Source of the DNA: Chromera velia
Lineage: Eukaryota > Sar > Chromeraceae
DNA: 51,030 bases
Direction: 5' to 3'
NCBI GenBank assembly: GCA_018398765.1
Contig: JAHBMJ010003878.1
Coordinates: 1 to 51,030, forward strand
Shown here: positions 31,078-41,977 of the stretch, one piece after another
How the letters are laid out: each line of letters starts with the position of its first letter
Position numbering within the stretch: position 1 is the first letter of the stretch
Program-made: the position numbers and the translations under genes
Notes under the pieces: model-generated
What the model saw: only the letters and a program-made list of their open reading frames with translations
What the model was told of the DNA's origin: nothing
Database searches by the model: none

Positions 31078-32452
31078 GAATGCTCACAGACTGCCCTTTG
31101 CCATTGGGACATGATGGCTGGCGGGTTAAGTCACCTCATCATCATCATCATTTCTTCTAACAGTAAACTGCAATACATACACACACACATAGTACTATTA
31201 TTGGTGTTGGTCCTGGTGCTGGTGCTGGTGGGAAGCTAGCCCCCCTCAGTCTCGGAGTCTCGTTGGCTTCCTCTTTCTTCTTCTGCCCCTCTTCTGCAAA
31301 TGCACTACTTCTAACCCAGCCCTTTCTTGCTGTCGCCTTTGTTACATACTCTACTTCATCCCCTTCTTGACTCTCGTCTGTGTCCTCTTCCTCATTTAGA
31401 GGGAAGGGAAACACAATCTTGTCTCCTTCTCTTAAGAGCAGTGATCAACCGGGAAGTTGATGAATGGATTGATGCTTGTCTAGAAAGGGCCGCTTCATGG
31501 GGGGCGGTTTTGCAGTTTGACAGAGGTATCAGACCGAATGTGTTCCAAACGTCTTATCCTACTGCCTATCGTTCGTCTCTCCTCTTCCTTTCCTCTACTT
31601 TTCCTTCATCCCCTTCGTCCCCCCGTTTCGTTTCCCTCCCTCACGCTACGATCTGGTCCTCAGGCCCTTTTTCAGCCTTGCTGTATATATTGCTTAGTGG
31701 TCGCCCCCATGCACCGTACAGAGGGCTGGAAGACGTGGTTTGCCCTGCATGCAGGGGCAAAGCAGACGATATGCTGCACCAACTGACTGAATGCACAGAA
31801 ACAAGAGCAGATCGAGAGGCTTTGAATGCAATTATAACCGAAATTGAAGCCAAATTAGACAAAGCCCAAGAAAGAGAGAGAAAGTGGTTGCTATCGAAAG
31901 ACTCCACCCCTCTAAAACACGCCACGCAAAGCGAATTGTTGGCACAAATGAAGGTCACCCTGGCACTTAGACACTCACCCATACCGGCCCTACGACTCTT
32001 GCGAAACATCTGTCTGCGCCCTCCATCGTAAGGCCTGCAATTCGATGCATGTGATGGTTACTTACCTCTCTTCCCGTCTCACCTTTTGAATGTTCTTTTT
32101 CCATCTCCCACGTACATCTCCCGTCCCCCTTCTCCACCGGTCTTCCTGTCTGCCTCTGCTGCCTGAGAGTCCCTGTTACAGTTGTCGTACTCCTTCCATA
32201 GAAGGGAAACGACATCAGCGATTTAGAAAGCATCTTCTAGATACAGGGTGTTTAGAGTTGCGAGAACGAAGCCCCCTCCCGTTGTATGATGCAGGTCTGG
32301 CAAAGGGGCAATAAAGCATTATCCTAGACTCATGCACTGCATGATGGCCTATAGACCGATTAATAATAATAATGATGATGATGATGATGATGATGATGAG
32401 GTTGACTAAACTCGGCAGCCATCATATCCCAATGGCAGAGGGCAGTCTGAGC
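31078..32452. repeat. Inverted repeat enclosing a LINE 3' end
   Basis: The left arm at 31078-31151 (GAATGCTCAC...ACTGCCC, GCCATTGGGACATGATGGCT, then ATC repeats) is the reverse complement, with a few mismatches and small gaps, of the right arm at about 32371-32452 (ATG repeats, GCCATCATATCCCAATGGC, GGGCAGTCTGAGCAT). The arms are some 75-80 bp and lie about 1.2 kb apart. Each has a trinucleotide repeat on its inner side. Two copies of one repeat in head-to-head order, or two LINE 3' ends facing outwards, would both explain this. Confidence 0.7.
31420..32370 (+). mobile_element. 3' end of a non-LTR (LINE) retrotransposon
   Basis: An open frame to 32031 ends in a Cys-His cluster CPACRGKADDMLHQLTEC (31742-31795), the CxxC...H...C form found at the C-terminus of many LINE reverse transcriptase proteins. 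It follows helical segments with VDEWIDACLERAASWG. A short 3' region follows with AATAAA at about 32310 and an (AAT)n(GAT)n tail from about 32370, as in LINEs that end in simple repeats. The frame starts in the middle of the protein, so this is a 5'-truncated copy. No reverse transcriptase palm motifs are present in the window. Confidence 0.6.
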
Positions 32453-32671
32453 ATATATGCATTGCTAGCCTAGAAGCGATCGCGAGAAAGCTCACTCAGC
32501 GAGGCCTAATTTAAAAAACTAATTTAAAAAACATACACATATATTTTTTAAACCTATGCATAGAAAAAAAAACACTTTAGTGACTTAATTAATTGACTTT
32601 TGTAACAATTTTTTTTTAATTCTCCTTTCTCTTTATAGATTTGTATATCTCTCTATAATATCACATTCAAA
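32453..32671. other. AT-rich spacer
   Basis: AT-rich sequence with several A and T runs before the CA repeats. Nothing coding. Confidence 0.45.
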
Positions 32672-32699
32672 CACACGCACACACGCACACACACGCACG

Positions 32700-32736
<37 letters not shown>

Positions 32737-32764
32737 ACGTACACACACACTGGCACACATACTG

Positions 32765-32798
<34 letters not shown>

Positions 32799-32857
32799 AC
32801 GTACACACACACTGGCACACATACTGGCACACACACACACACACACACACACACACN

Positions 32858-32884
<27 letters not shown>
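32672..32884. repeat. Compound CA/GTAC microsatellite and GA run
   Basis: CA runs alternate with ACGTACGTAC and CTGGCACACATACTGGCA, the whole unit of about 65-70 bp appearing twice (about 32710-32770 and 32775-32840). A single N at 32857 is followed by a GA run. ORFs of alternating Cys and Val across this tract are artefacts. Confidence 0.85.
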
Positions 32885-32888
<4 letters not shown>

Positions 32889-33042
32889 CTTTTTTTTTTG
32901 GAGAGAGAGAGAAAGAAAGAATTTTTAAAAAGAGACGGAGAAGGAAAGCAATAAAGGCGGGAAGAGGGAGAAATACAATGAAATGGAAAGGGAGGAGGAA
33001 GGCGAGAGACAGGGGGGGTGGGGGGGGGGGGCAAAACGTCGC

Positions 33043-33381
33043 NNNNNNNNNNNNNNNNNNNNNNNNNNNNNNNNNNNNNNNNNNNNNNNNNNNNNNNNNN
33101 NNNNNNNNNNNNNNNNNNNNNNNNNNNNNNNNNNNNNNNNNNNNNNNNNNNNNNNNNNNNNNNNNNNNNNNNNNNNNNNNNNNNNNNNNNNNNNNNNNNN
33201 NNNNNNNNNNNNNNNNNNNNNNNNNNNNNNNNNNNNNNNNNNNNNNNNNNNNNNNNNNNNNNNNNNNNNNNNNNNNNNNNNNNNNNNNNNNNNNNNNNNN
33301 NNNNNNNNNNNNNNNNNNNNNNNNNNNNNNNNNNNNNNNNNNNNNNNNNNNNNNNNNNNNNNNNNNNNNNNNNNNNNNNNN
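33043..33381. other. Assembly gap (339 N)
   Basis: A run of undetermined bases. The ten bases just before the gap (33033-33042) and just after it (33382-33391) are identical, AAAACGTCGC, so the two contig ends may in fact overlap and the gap length may be arbitrary. Confidence 0.95.
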
Positions 33382-33534
33382 AAAACGTCGCGTTCAAGTC
33401 CATCTCCCACTCCATCTTACATGAAGAGACGGGCAATGCGATGAAAATACATGCACAAAGAAAAGAAAGAGCAGACACAGTCGTTGAAATGTCGAGAGAC
33501 GAATAGACAGAAAAACTCGAGCCAGACAAAGAAA

Positions 33535-33638
33535 TGGGGACTCTGAGAGCGAGACAGAGAAAGGGAAAGAGGAACGGGAGAGGGGGAAAGAGAGGGGAGG
33601 GGAGAGAGGGGGAGAGAGGGGGTCAGGGGGGGAGAGGC

Positions 33639-33673
<35 letters not shown>

Positions 33674-33757
33674 AAGAACGAAAGAACGGACGAAGGAACG
33701 AACGAACAAACGAACGAACGAACGAAGGAAGGAAGGAAGGAAGGAAGGAAGAAAGGA

Positions 33758-33793
<36 letters not shown>

Positions 33794-33809
33794 CGGAAAG
33801 AAAAAAAAA

Positions 33810-33849
<40 letters not shown>

Positions 33850-33886
33850 AAGAAAGAAAGAGAGAAAAAGAGAAAGGGAGAGAGAA

Positions 33887-33933
<47 letters not shown>

Positions 33934-33953
33934 AAGAAAGCAAGCAAGCAAGC

Positions 33954-33985
<32 letters not shown>

Positions 33986-33999
33986 AAAGAAAGAAAGAG

Positions 34000-34030
<31 letters not shown>

Positions 34031-34137
34031 GAAAAAGAAAAAACGGACGAACGAACGAACGAAGGAAGGAAAGAAAGAAAGAAAGAAAGAAAGAAAAGAA
34101 AGAAAGAAAGAAAGAAGGAGAGATGGATGGATGGAGG

Positions 34138-34180
<43 letters not shown>

Positions 34181-34264
34181 AGAAGAAGAGAGAGCGAGAG
34201 AGAGAGAAGAAGAGAGCGAAAGAAGAAGGGAGAGAGAGAGAGAGAGGGGGAGAGAGAGAGAGAG
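33535..34264. repeat. Roughly 730-bp compound purine tract
   Basis: Nearly all purines on the + strand, built of GA, GAAA, GGAA, GAAC, GCAA and GGAT blocks that follow one another. The complementary strand gives a long Leu/Phe/Ser ORF that is only a shadow. Tracts of this type can fold into triplex (H-DNA) structures and often cause assembly breaks, in line with the gap just upstream. Confidence 0.9.
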
Positions 34265-34366
34265 ATGCCTGCGCATATTGCAGTAAGTTGCACATCGATT
34301 GCATCCGTAAGAAAGAGAGAAGAGAGTTTCTTCCTGGTTTTATGAAAACAAAAAAAGAGACACCCA

Positions 34367-35003
34367 ACAAAAATGCCGGCCAACATGCAACCCATAAACC
34401 TGTCCCTTTCTCCCATGAGACTCAAGAAGTCAATGCCATCACGGTCACTCTCAGCAACAAGCCCAAGGAGATGTTCGAAGCTATGAATGCCAAAGCACGA
34501 TACGGCTGGCGAATGGCTATTGCGTAGAATAGAAGGTGCAGGAGTCTGCACCCGAGGTGTGTGTAGGCCACAACTGTTCCAAACCTCGCGATCGGATCAC
34601 AGTCTCCGCCCCTTTCCTCGCAGCGTGTGAGCGCCAGCCAACTAGAAAAGAGAACCAAGCCCAAAGACGTGTTGTTCTCTGTCGCGTGCCGGTGCATGTT
34701 GGTGAGACGCTCAAAGTAGGAATCCGACACTGGAGAGAAGCAGGTAATACAGCAGATGTAACGGAAACAACACAAAAAAGCGCGCAGGTCGGCAGGTTGA
34801 GAGGAAGGCTTCCGCTCTGCAATTTGTTCCGTGTCCTCAGGCGTGGCAAGTCGCAACGCCGAGACCCTTGCCCGCACTGTGCAGACACCCAACAGCTGCG
34901 AGACCGTCGCCAGACCGCTGCCAACCACTACGGCAGCAACAACGAAATCGTCCATAAGATGGTGTGCAAGTCTGTACACTTGGTGCACTGCAAAGGGAAC
35001 TAA
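34367..35003 (+). other. Possible exons of an unrecognised gene
   Basis: Two neighbouring frames on the + strand have protein-like composition: 34367-34525 (with PVPFSHETQEVNAITVTL and MFEAMNAKARYGW) and 34549-35003 (with RITVSAPFLAACE and RRVVLCRVPVHVGE). No donor and acceptor pair that joins them is convincing, and the opposite strand (34422-35195) is also open. I do not recognise a family, and this may be a decayed gene or chance. Confidence 0.2.
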
Positions 35004-35195
35004 TGGACTGATCGAAGGGTACCTTCTGACGTGAATCCCCCTATGGTTGATTTTGAGTAGCAGCTCATGTTCATTGGGTTTGTGTGTCCGTCTGTACACA
35101 GGCTTCCCTTTGCACAAAAACGTGCCCAGACGTATATATATAGATATATATGTTGCGTTCTGACAAATGAACGGTAGGATTGAGGTCGGGGGCAT

Positions 35196-36853
35196 GACAG
35201 AAGCAGTTCAGTCTCTTCGAAGAAAGGATTTTTAGGCCTACGCTATTAATTTCAATCAACATTGTATTGCTGTTCGTAACAAGCACACATGCAAGGCACG
35301 CAAGACCGACAAAAACAATCATGATGCACAAAAAGCAGTATTGCAACGTGTTGTTCGATATTTGTTCGATGCATGCGCGCAACACATATACAAGGCGCGG
35401 CCTCCTTGGGGACACCTATCACCCGCGCGCCATCCCGCGCCCGACCTGGTCTATTGAGCACGAAGCTTGCCGCAGATTGCATCAGATTGCCGCAGTGCTC
35501 AGATTTATGAATCATGCAGTATTAAAATTTGAAACCACGTGCGTTTAATTGTGGCACTGTGCGGTGCTCTTAGACATTGTTTGACTGTTCATTCGCTTTT
35601 CGATCGATGTGGCTGTATCAATTGGGTAGGTAGCAGCGCGCGCTTCTTCCTGCAGCTAGTGCTGTGCCGACTGAAATGAGCTTGATGGGGCCTACACAGA
35701 GTATCTTGTTGATTGATTGATTGATTGATTGATAGGTTCCGCGCTAGGTTCTCGAAACTCAGGGCATCAAAAAACGTTTGTTCCGCAGTGTGCCTGAAGA
35801 CAGGGACGTGTGTTTAGACAGGATCGACTTGTTTGCGATGGAACTCTTCCGACGCTTGAGCTGGAGACTCCCTGCGGGCAACTCGGTCAGCCAAACAGAC
35901 TGAATGGAGAAAAACTGTTGCCGTCTCCTCCTCTCCTGTCTTAGTTTCACGAAGGGGGTCTTTCTCTCTCGTATTCAAAGTCTTTTCCTGCTGCCTCTGT
36001 CCGTCTCTCCTTGCGCTCTTGGCGCCCCGTAACAGATGCCCATCTCGCTTCGGGTTCTTTCGCTCGTCAGCTGCATGCCCCGGCTGACGAAGGTAGACGG
36101 ACAGACGCGACGACACATGCAGAGCATAGACTTCCACTTTTTTTTTTGTCGTCTGCATGTGTTCTTGGACAGGCACTTCTCTCCCTATCAACCTAGTACT
36201 TCCCTAGCCTTTTTTCTTTCTGTTCCTGACACCTCTTTCTCTCTCGTTTGTCTTTCTTTCTTTCTCTCTCTCTCGCGCGCGCGCGCTCTCGCTCTCGATT
36301 ATTCCTTCCTTTTCTTTCTTTCTTGCGTCCTCCTTTCATTCAGCTTTTGCTTTCTTCCTATGCCTCCCATCCTTCCGTGTTCCTTCCCTTCCTTCCTCAG
36401 CCCATTCATTCTTTTCTCCACTCCCGTTCTTCTTCACTTCCTTTCGGCCTTCCTCCATCCGTCCCTCCTTCCGCCCTTTCGTTCGTTCTTTGGTTCGTTC
36501 GTTTGTTCATTCGTGTCTGCGTTTCTTCGTCGCTTCTTCCTCTTCGTATGTGGGTACATACGTTTGTAATTCCTCGCTGGCTGTCCATCTCCCTCTTCCT
36601 GCCTGCGTTACATCTCTAAGCTTTCTGGGGTCTATTTTTCGTGATTCTGTCTAGTGGTCTGCCGTCGGCCAGTGTACCTGCCAATGGCCTGCCTGCTTGT
36701 CCGCACCAGACCGTGTGCTTGCTTTCCGATCAACCTCGCTTTGCAGTGCTGATCTGTTTTCCATTTGTCAGTTTGTGTGCCTTTGGTCGAATCAGCGAGC
36801 GCCTTTTGTTTTGCTCCATCCATATTGCAGCACGTCCCTCCTCTCAACACTGC
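35196..36853. other. Intergenic region with simple repeats
   Basis: No supported gene. It contains a short GATT run at 35713-35733, a pyrimidine-rich stretch from about 36190 to 36640, and an alternating CG run flanked by CT repeats near 36255-36295. The last part should contain the promoter of the gene starting at 36854. Confidence 0.45.
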
Positions 36854-38532
36854 ATGCAGAGTCGACGCATCGGCACGGCTTCTGCCCTCCTGACAATGGG
36901 CGGTCTGGGCGTCTCTGCCTCGGCGTTGAATCTGAACGGCGCCCTGAACTTTCAAACAGGGGAAGGGGGGTTTCTCGGGTTGAGTGCCCCTGGGGGCGGG
37001 GTGTGGAATTTCCTCAGCAGGGGCAAACGGGAACAGGCGCAGGAACAAGGGCCGCGGGTGGACACGTCAGATGGACCCATCCCCCATGTCAGTCAGTCAG
37101 TGGGAATGGTCGTACGATTGTTTTTTTTTTTTCTTTATCTTTGTTTTCATATTTTGTTAGGCCTCTGCGTTCAGTCAAGTTTTTGCGATCGAGGGGCATT
37201 CTCCTCGTGTGACTGTGTCTGCCGAAGTCTTAATTCCTGGTTTTGTCGTGTATGGAGGGAGCGCGACTCTTCTTCCCTTCCCATGTTGGTAGGGCATGAG
37301 AGGAAGGTGTGAAGGAGCAATGCGCACGCATGCAGACACTCTGACGGCAGGCTGCCAATATCCTCTTGACAAACAAGGGATGGTGTACTTTCGTTCTCTG
37401 GACGTGAGAAATCAGGGAGGGTCGCGTTCATGTCCGCTTCCGATCTCTGACTGTGTCTGTCTCTCTTTCTTTTTATTGTACACGTTTTGATCGATCGATG
37501 TCTCCTCCTATCAAAAAGGAAATGCCACAGTGCGACCTGTAGCAGTGCAGCAAAGTGGGCGTGTGTCCGTGCGACCATGTCCATGCATATGTATGTACCC
37601 ACTCGTGCGTCTGAATTGAAAGAGACACCCTGCCTGCCTGACAGAGTCATCCAACCTTAATTGTCTGTTTTCTCTTGTGTGTACCAATCCTCCCATCTAC
37701 ATTCATTATAATATTGTTCAAATCTGCCTCCTTTTTACAACTCCGTGCATGTTTGTTCTCTGAATAAGCTCTCGATTCCATGCATGTTTTTGCAATGATC
37801 CCCTTCCTCTCTCAACTCCTCCCTCACTTGCAGGACTGTCTGTTCTCAGAGAGGAACTGTCACGGTCCTGTGGTGGTCTTGGACGGGGGGAGAACTGTGC
37901 AGTTCCAGGAGAGGACCAAGGCGGTCGCGTTCGCGGGGGGGGGGAAGCGTTTCATGTCTGCGGGGTATTCTTTCCGTGCGCGTGTGCTGCTGGAGAGGGA
38001 GGGCGGTGTGTTCATAGGAGTGGTAGACGCTGACTCCCCCGCGGGAGGGTGGAACTCTCATGTCCATTTGAATGCACACAGAAAGAAGGGCTTTTTTGGT
38101 ATCGACGTGTCCGATGGGGATGAGTTTTTTGACGGAGAATGGAGAGACATCAAGATTAGGAGAGAGGTGAAAGTGGGGGAGGTCCTAGAGATTCGGGTCG
38201 TGCGAGAAAGAACAGACAAGGAGGCTGGGGCGTCGCCTTCTTCGTCTGGTCCCAAAAAAGAGGAAGCAAAAGGAGATGAGATGGATATTAGACCGCCTGT
38301 GAATGAGTACACCACAAAAGTGTTCTATTTCAAAAACGACCATCCCTTCCCGATTCTGGTGCAAGAACTTCCAAATCACGAGCTCGCACCCTCGCCTGCA
38401 GAAGAGAAAGGCTCAAAAGTGGCAGCAGGACGGGCCCCCTCCCAATCCGTCTCTCCCCGAGTCGTTCTGGCTGTGAACAAGTGGCAGGGGGCTCCTTGCG
38501 TGCGCCTTTTGGCATTCGAAAGGACGGACTGA
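36854..38532 (+). CDS. Signal-peptide protein with a beta-rich, possibly SPRY-like domain
   Basis: Two exons, 36854..37087 (78 codons) and 37834..38532 (232 codons plus TGA), join in phase 0; the donor is GTCAGT and the acceptor CTCACTTGCAG. The start at 36854 opens a short N-terminal hydrophobic leader (SALLTMGGLGVSASAL), so the protein is probably secreted or in the endomembrane or plastid route. Exon 1 continues with a Gly-rich segment (GGGVWNF). Exon 2 holds alternating hydrophobic strands: VVLDGGRTVQF, SAGYSFRARVLLE, GGVFIGVVDAD, FFGIDVSDG and EVLEIRVVRE. The GVFIGVVD and KGFFGID strands recall SPRY/concanavalin-like sandwiches, but the match is weak. A charged Ser/Lys/Glu linker and a last strand set (RVVLAVNKWQG, CVRLLAFE) follow. 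Further small exons inside the 746-nt intron cannot be excluded. Function unknown. Confidence 0.5.
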
Positions 38533-38763
38533 CGAGCTGGCTTCAATGGGGTTTGAGTCAAAATGCCAGCACAATAGTGGGTAGGATGATATACACTATA
38601 GGATCTAAAATAAGCAGATTCAATGCCAGATTGATCGATCGATTACCACAACTTGGTCCACAACTGAATATCATTACAAAACAATGGTCTTCAGCAGATA
38701 TCAGAGCCGCTAAAAGCATCGTTAATACTGGCGTAATGTCAATTCCTAGGCGTGGGATTGGAG

Positions 38764-38798
<35 letters not shown>

Positions 38799-38842
38799 AA
38801 TCTGACCCAAAAAAATTCTAATTTTAACCCCCCCCCCCCCCT
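38533..38842. other. Unusual A33/C14-bounded segment after the gene
   Basis: After the stop at 38532 a segment of about 230 bases with higher A/T content runs into A33 (about 38764-38796), then some 30 bases, then C14 (about 38829-38842). One frame is open right through it from before the stop (VGRMIYTIGSKISRFN, SADIRAAKSIVNTGVMS). It could be the 3' untranslated region, or a retroposed fragment with its poly(A) tail. No target duplication is visible. Confidence 0.35.
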
Positions 38843-41800
38843 AAAAAAATTCGGATTGACCTACACTGTTTAGAGTGCAAATTCTGAATCTACGTTTCAA
38901 TTCTGAGTTTTTTAAAAGTTTTTAGAAGCTCTGAAACTACAGCTCTGAAAGCACAGATTTTATTTTCACTTAGAGTGTGCAGACATTCATACTAATACAC
39001 CGTGGCGTTGTCTTAAGAAACTTGTCCAAAAGAGGCCACAGCCTGAGTAACTGCATGAACGACCACGAACGACCATTGACTCTGACTGAGTATTGACTGA
39101 CTTTGCAAAGTCCATAACCTCGGCTGTGTTCTTTCTGCTCAACTAAGTCGTTTCTATGCAAAGCTCTACGTACTAAGCTCCCCAAGTTTGTAAAAAGATG
39201 CACAAATTCTTAGGCAGTTGTGTGGGGGGGCATAGCAAGCAAGCCAACATGAATGAACTCTGAACCTTCCTGCATGCATATAAACGCATATGCATGCATG
39301 TTCGCACTAGCCGGCCGTGGGTCTCGATCGATCCGCGTGATTCAGTTTGCACGCATGCATGCAGTCGGGGAATCTGATAGGCCGGGGCGTGCCCGGTCCG
39401 AGCCACTTTGACGACTAGGTTTTGGGGCTAGGTCTGCCGATCGAAAGTTCATTAAAAAAAAAAAAAACTCAAAATGAGTGAAGAAAAATTCTTTTTTTTT
39501 TCTCATCCTACGCCTATGGGTCAATTCCTATATATACTAAGTAGTTTCTCACAGTTTGCGAGGAATTACTAGTAGTGATAACTAGAGCCTGAGTGATAAG
39601 TGATATAATCGTGAATTGACTTGTAAAGTTTTGGAATTAAGCGTCTAAATTCTTTTATTAGTAGATTCCTTTCGAAAGTTCTGGCCTAAGTCCTCTTTAA
39701 TGTTAGGTCTAATTAAATTCCTCTATAGAAATTTCTATCTAAACTTCCAGCCCAGTTTCCAGCTTTGATCTTGCAGGATACCTAGCAAGATACTGGGCAG
39801 GACTCGGATATCCTGCAAGTCTCAAATTCATACTCTCACTTAATCATTAGCTAAATAATGTTAGAAATTATTAGCATCAATTAAATCTAGTATCAGATTA
39901 TGTCAAATAGGACTCTAAGCCTTTGTTTGAACCATAAATTCTAACAAAAAATCTAGTTAATAACGTAATTCGTTACTCAACGCACAGTGTAAAGTAAGTT
40001 CTTTGTGAGGAATGACACGCATGTACAGTCGCCTGATACCGCCAGAACCGACCGATCAAACTCGGCAAAACCACTATGCATGCAACTACACCACGAGAAT
40101 CGCGTCATATCCATTCAGATGGATGCTTCTGGAGGACGATGCATTCATGGTTTAATTTAATTCTGCATCCTGCAGATATATACGCACACGGCAAATTGCC
40201 TGGACGGGAAACGACTGCTGTGCACCTGGTCGGTTTAATTATTTGAATACTTTCTGATCGACTGCATACATGCATGGCGCCTGACTTTATTCTCCTGGGC
40301 CCATGAAGACGTTCTCACAACCCATCTGACTGGCAGATCTTGTGGCAAACGAGCGAGCCAGCAAAAAGGCAATGCACATTCACGCATGCACCAAAAGCTG
40401 TCCCCCTGGCAAGCAGAGGAAGCGCACACGGGCATGGATGCATGCATGCACGGAATGAAACCTCTTTCAGAAAGAAAGAGGCTGCCGTCAGGCCCAGCAA
40501 CCCTGACCGACTCACTGACTGATCGAGACGAAGAAGCCTCGCCCCGACCGAGCGACCGACTCGTCTCCTTCTGCAGGTGGATCGATCCAGTCCTTCATTA
40601 CTTTCTTTCTTTCTTTCCTTCCTTCCTTCCTACCTACCTTCTCTCTTTCTTTCTCTCTCTGCCTGTCTTCGTACGTGCCTGAATCACTTTTGCCAGCTCT
40701 TTTCCTCTTCATAATGTCAGTCTGTCATCAGCGAGAAGAGAAAGAAGAAAGAATAAGAGGTCGAAAAAGACGAAGAAGAGAAAGAAAGAAAAGAAAGAAA
40801 GAAAGAAAGAAAGAAAGAAGAAAAGACGAAATGGAGAAATAAAGTACTGCTTGGAATGGTTTTGTTTGTTTACCTTGATGTCCCTGCTTGGCCTTCTACT
40901 TCCTTTCTCATCCCACAAAGCGTTTGGAAGAAAGGAAGGAAACATGCATACGCATGCTGTGAGGCTCCGATCACGAGTTCAATGTACAGAGAAAGACCAA
41001 CAAACATCAACGCACCGCATTCTGCCTCTTTTTCCCTAGTCCATCAATTACACAGCCACCCACAATCCCGAAATGGCCCAAAAAGCTTCTTTCCTCACTG
41101 GTGGGTGCACCATGCGATCAGACAGAGAATTTCTTTCAGTTTGACGAGAGGGAGCAGTACTGAGAGAAGAAGAGAGAGAGGAGCAACTAAAGAAAAGAAA
41201 AAGACTGGGGGTACGGCGAGGGACAGTCGAATATGGCACTACAGGATCTGAATGATCTTCCTTCCACCTCTCAGACAGAAAAGAGAGTGAGTGAGTGAGT
41301 GCTGGTACGTGCATGCATGCGAGCACCCGTTCTTCGTTCCTTCGTTCCTTCCGTTTTTTCTCCCTGCATGTCCCTTGATCAGTGATCCCTTCCTTCATGC
41401 GCATAAGGAGGCGAAGACAGGCAGGCAGAAACAAAGGCAGGCACACACACGGGCAGCCAGGTTCGGGTACGCGGGAAAGGAGTTTGTTCTCCCCAGTCAC
41501 CCAGTCACCCAGTCAGTCAAAAGTTCGTCAGTTCTCTTGGCGTTGGTGTCTCCTCCCCCTCTCCCTCGTCAGAGGAACTGACGGACACGGACCTGCAGGG
41601 AACAGAAGGAAGGCAGCGGGAGGGAAAGCAAGGGAAGGGAGCAATTGCAGAATCGAGACGGACAAGGAGAGTGTTCTTGTTCCCATCCGATACCACAAAG
41701 GAGAGGAGAGGAGAGCAGAAGACAATACCAAGCGAGTTGTGGATTCACAAACAAATGTCGACCGAGAGTCAGTTTCAGAGAGAATCAGAACAATGTGCAA

Positions 41801-41977
41801 GGTCGGAAGAGAACAGAACAAAGAGGAAAAGTAGGAAAGCAGGCTGGAGAGCAGCCCGCATCTCCCATGTGCAGGCGCGCGAGCACCTACGCGGCGCATT
41901 GAAGTTTGAAGAGAGGCCAAGAGGATCACAAAGAGGTGCGACGAAAGAGAGAGAGAGAGAGAGAGAGAAACAGAGAG
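38843..41977. other. 3.1-kb region with no recognised gene
   Basis: About 38860-39000 and 39520-40000 are AT-rich. Pyrimidine and purine runs lie at 40600-40660 and 40740-40830, with GA runs at 41160-41190 and 41945-41970. ORFs on both strands are repeat-driven or lack domains. The right end should contain the 3' untranslated region of the ClpC gene that stops at 41978. Confidence 0.45.
39770..39819. repeat. Perfect 11-bp inverted repeat in the AT-rich island
   Basis: CTTGCAGGATA at 39770-39780 and TATCCTGCAAG at 39809-39819 pair perfectly around a 28-base loop. The stem is more GC-rich than its surroundings. It may be a relict of mobile-element ends; no function is claimed. Confidence 0.55.

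Noticed and set aside
32672-32856. CRISPR-like array
   Set aside because: The repeated unit is a CA/GTAC microsatellite duplicated once, with no unique spacers and in a eukaryotic context.
33394-34551. 385-residue Ser/Leu/Phe-rich ORF on the minus strand
   Set aside because: It is produced by translation of the long GA/GAAA purine tract; no domain or splice evidence.
34422-35195. 257-residue minus ORF with hydrophobic spans
   Set aside because: No domain, no splice support, and the opposite strand is equally open; neither strand can be preferred.
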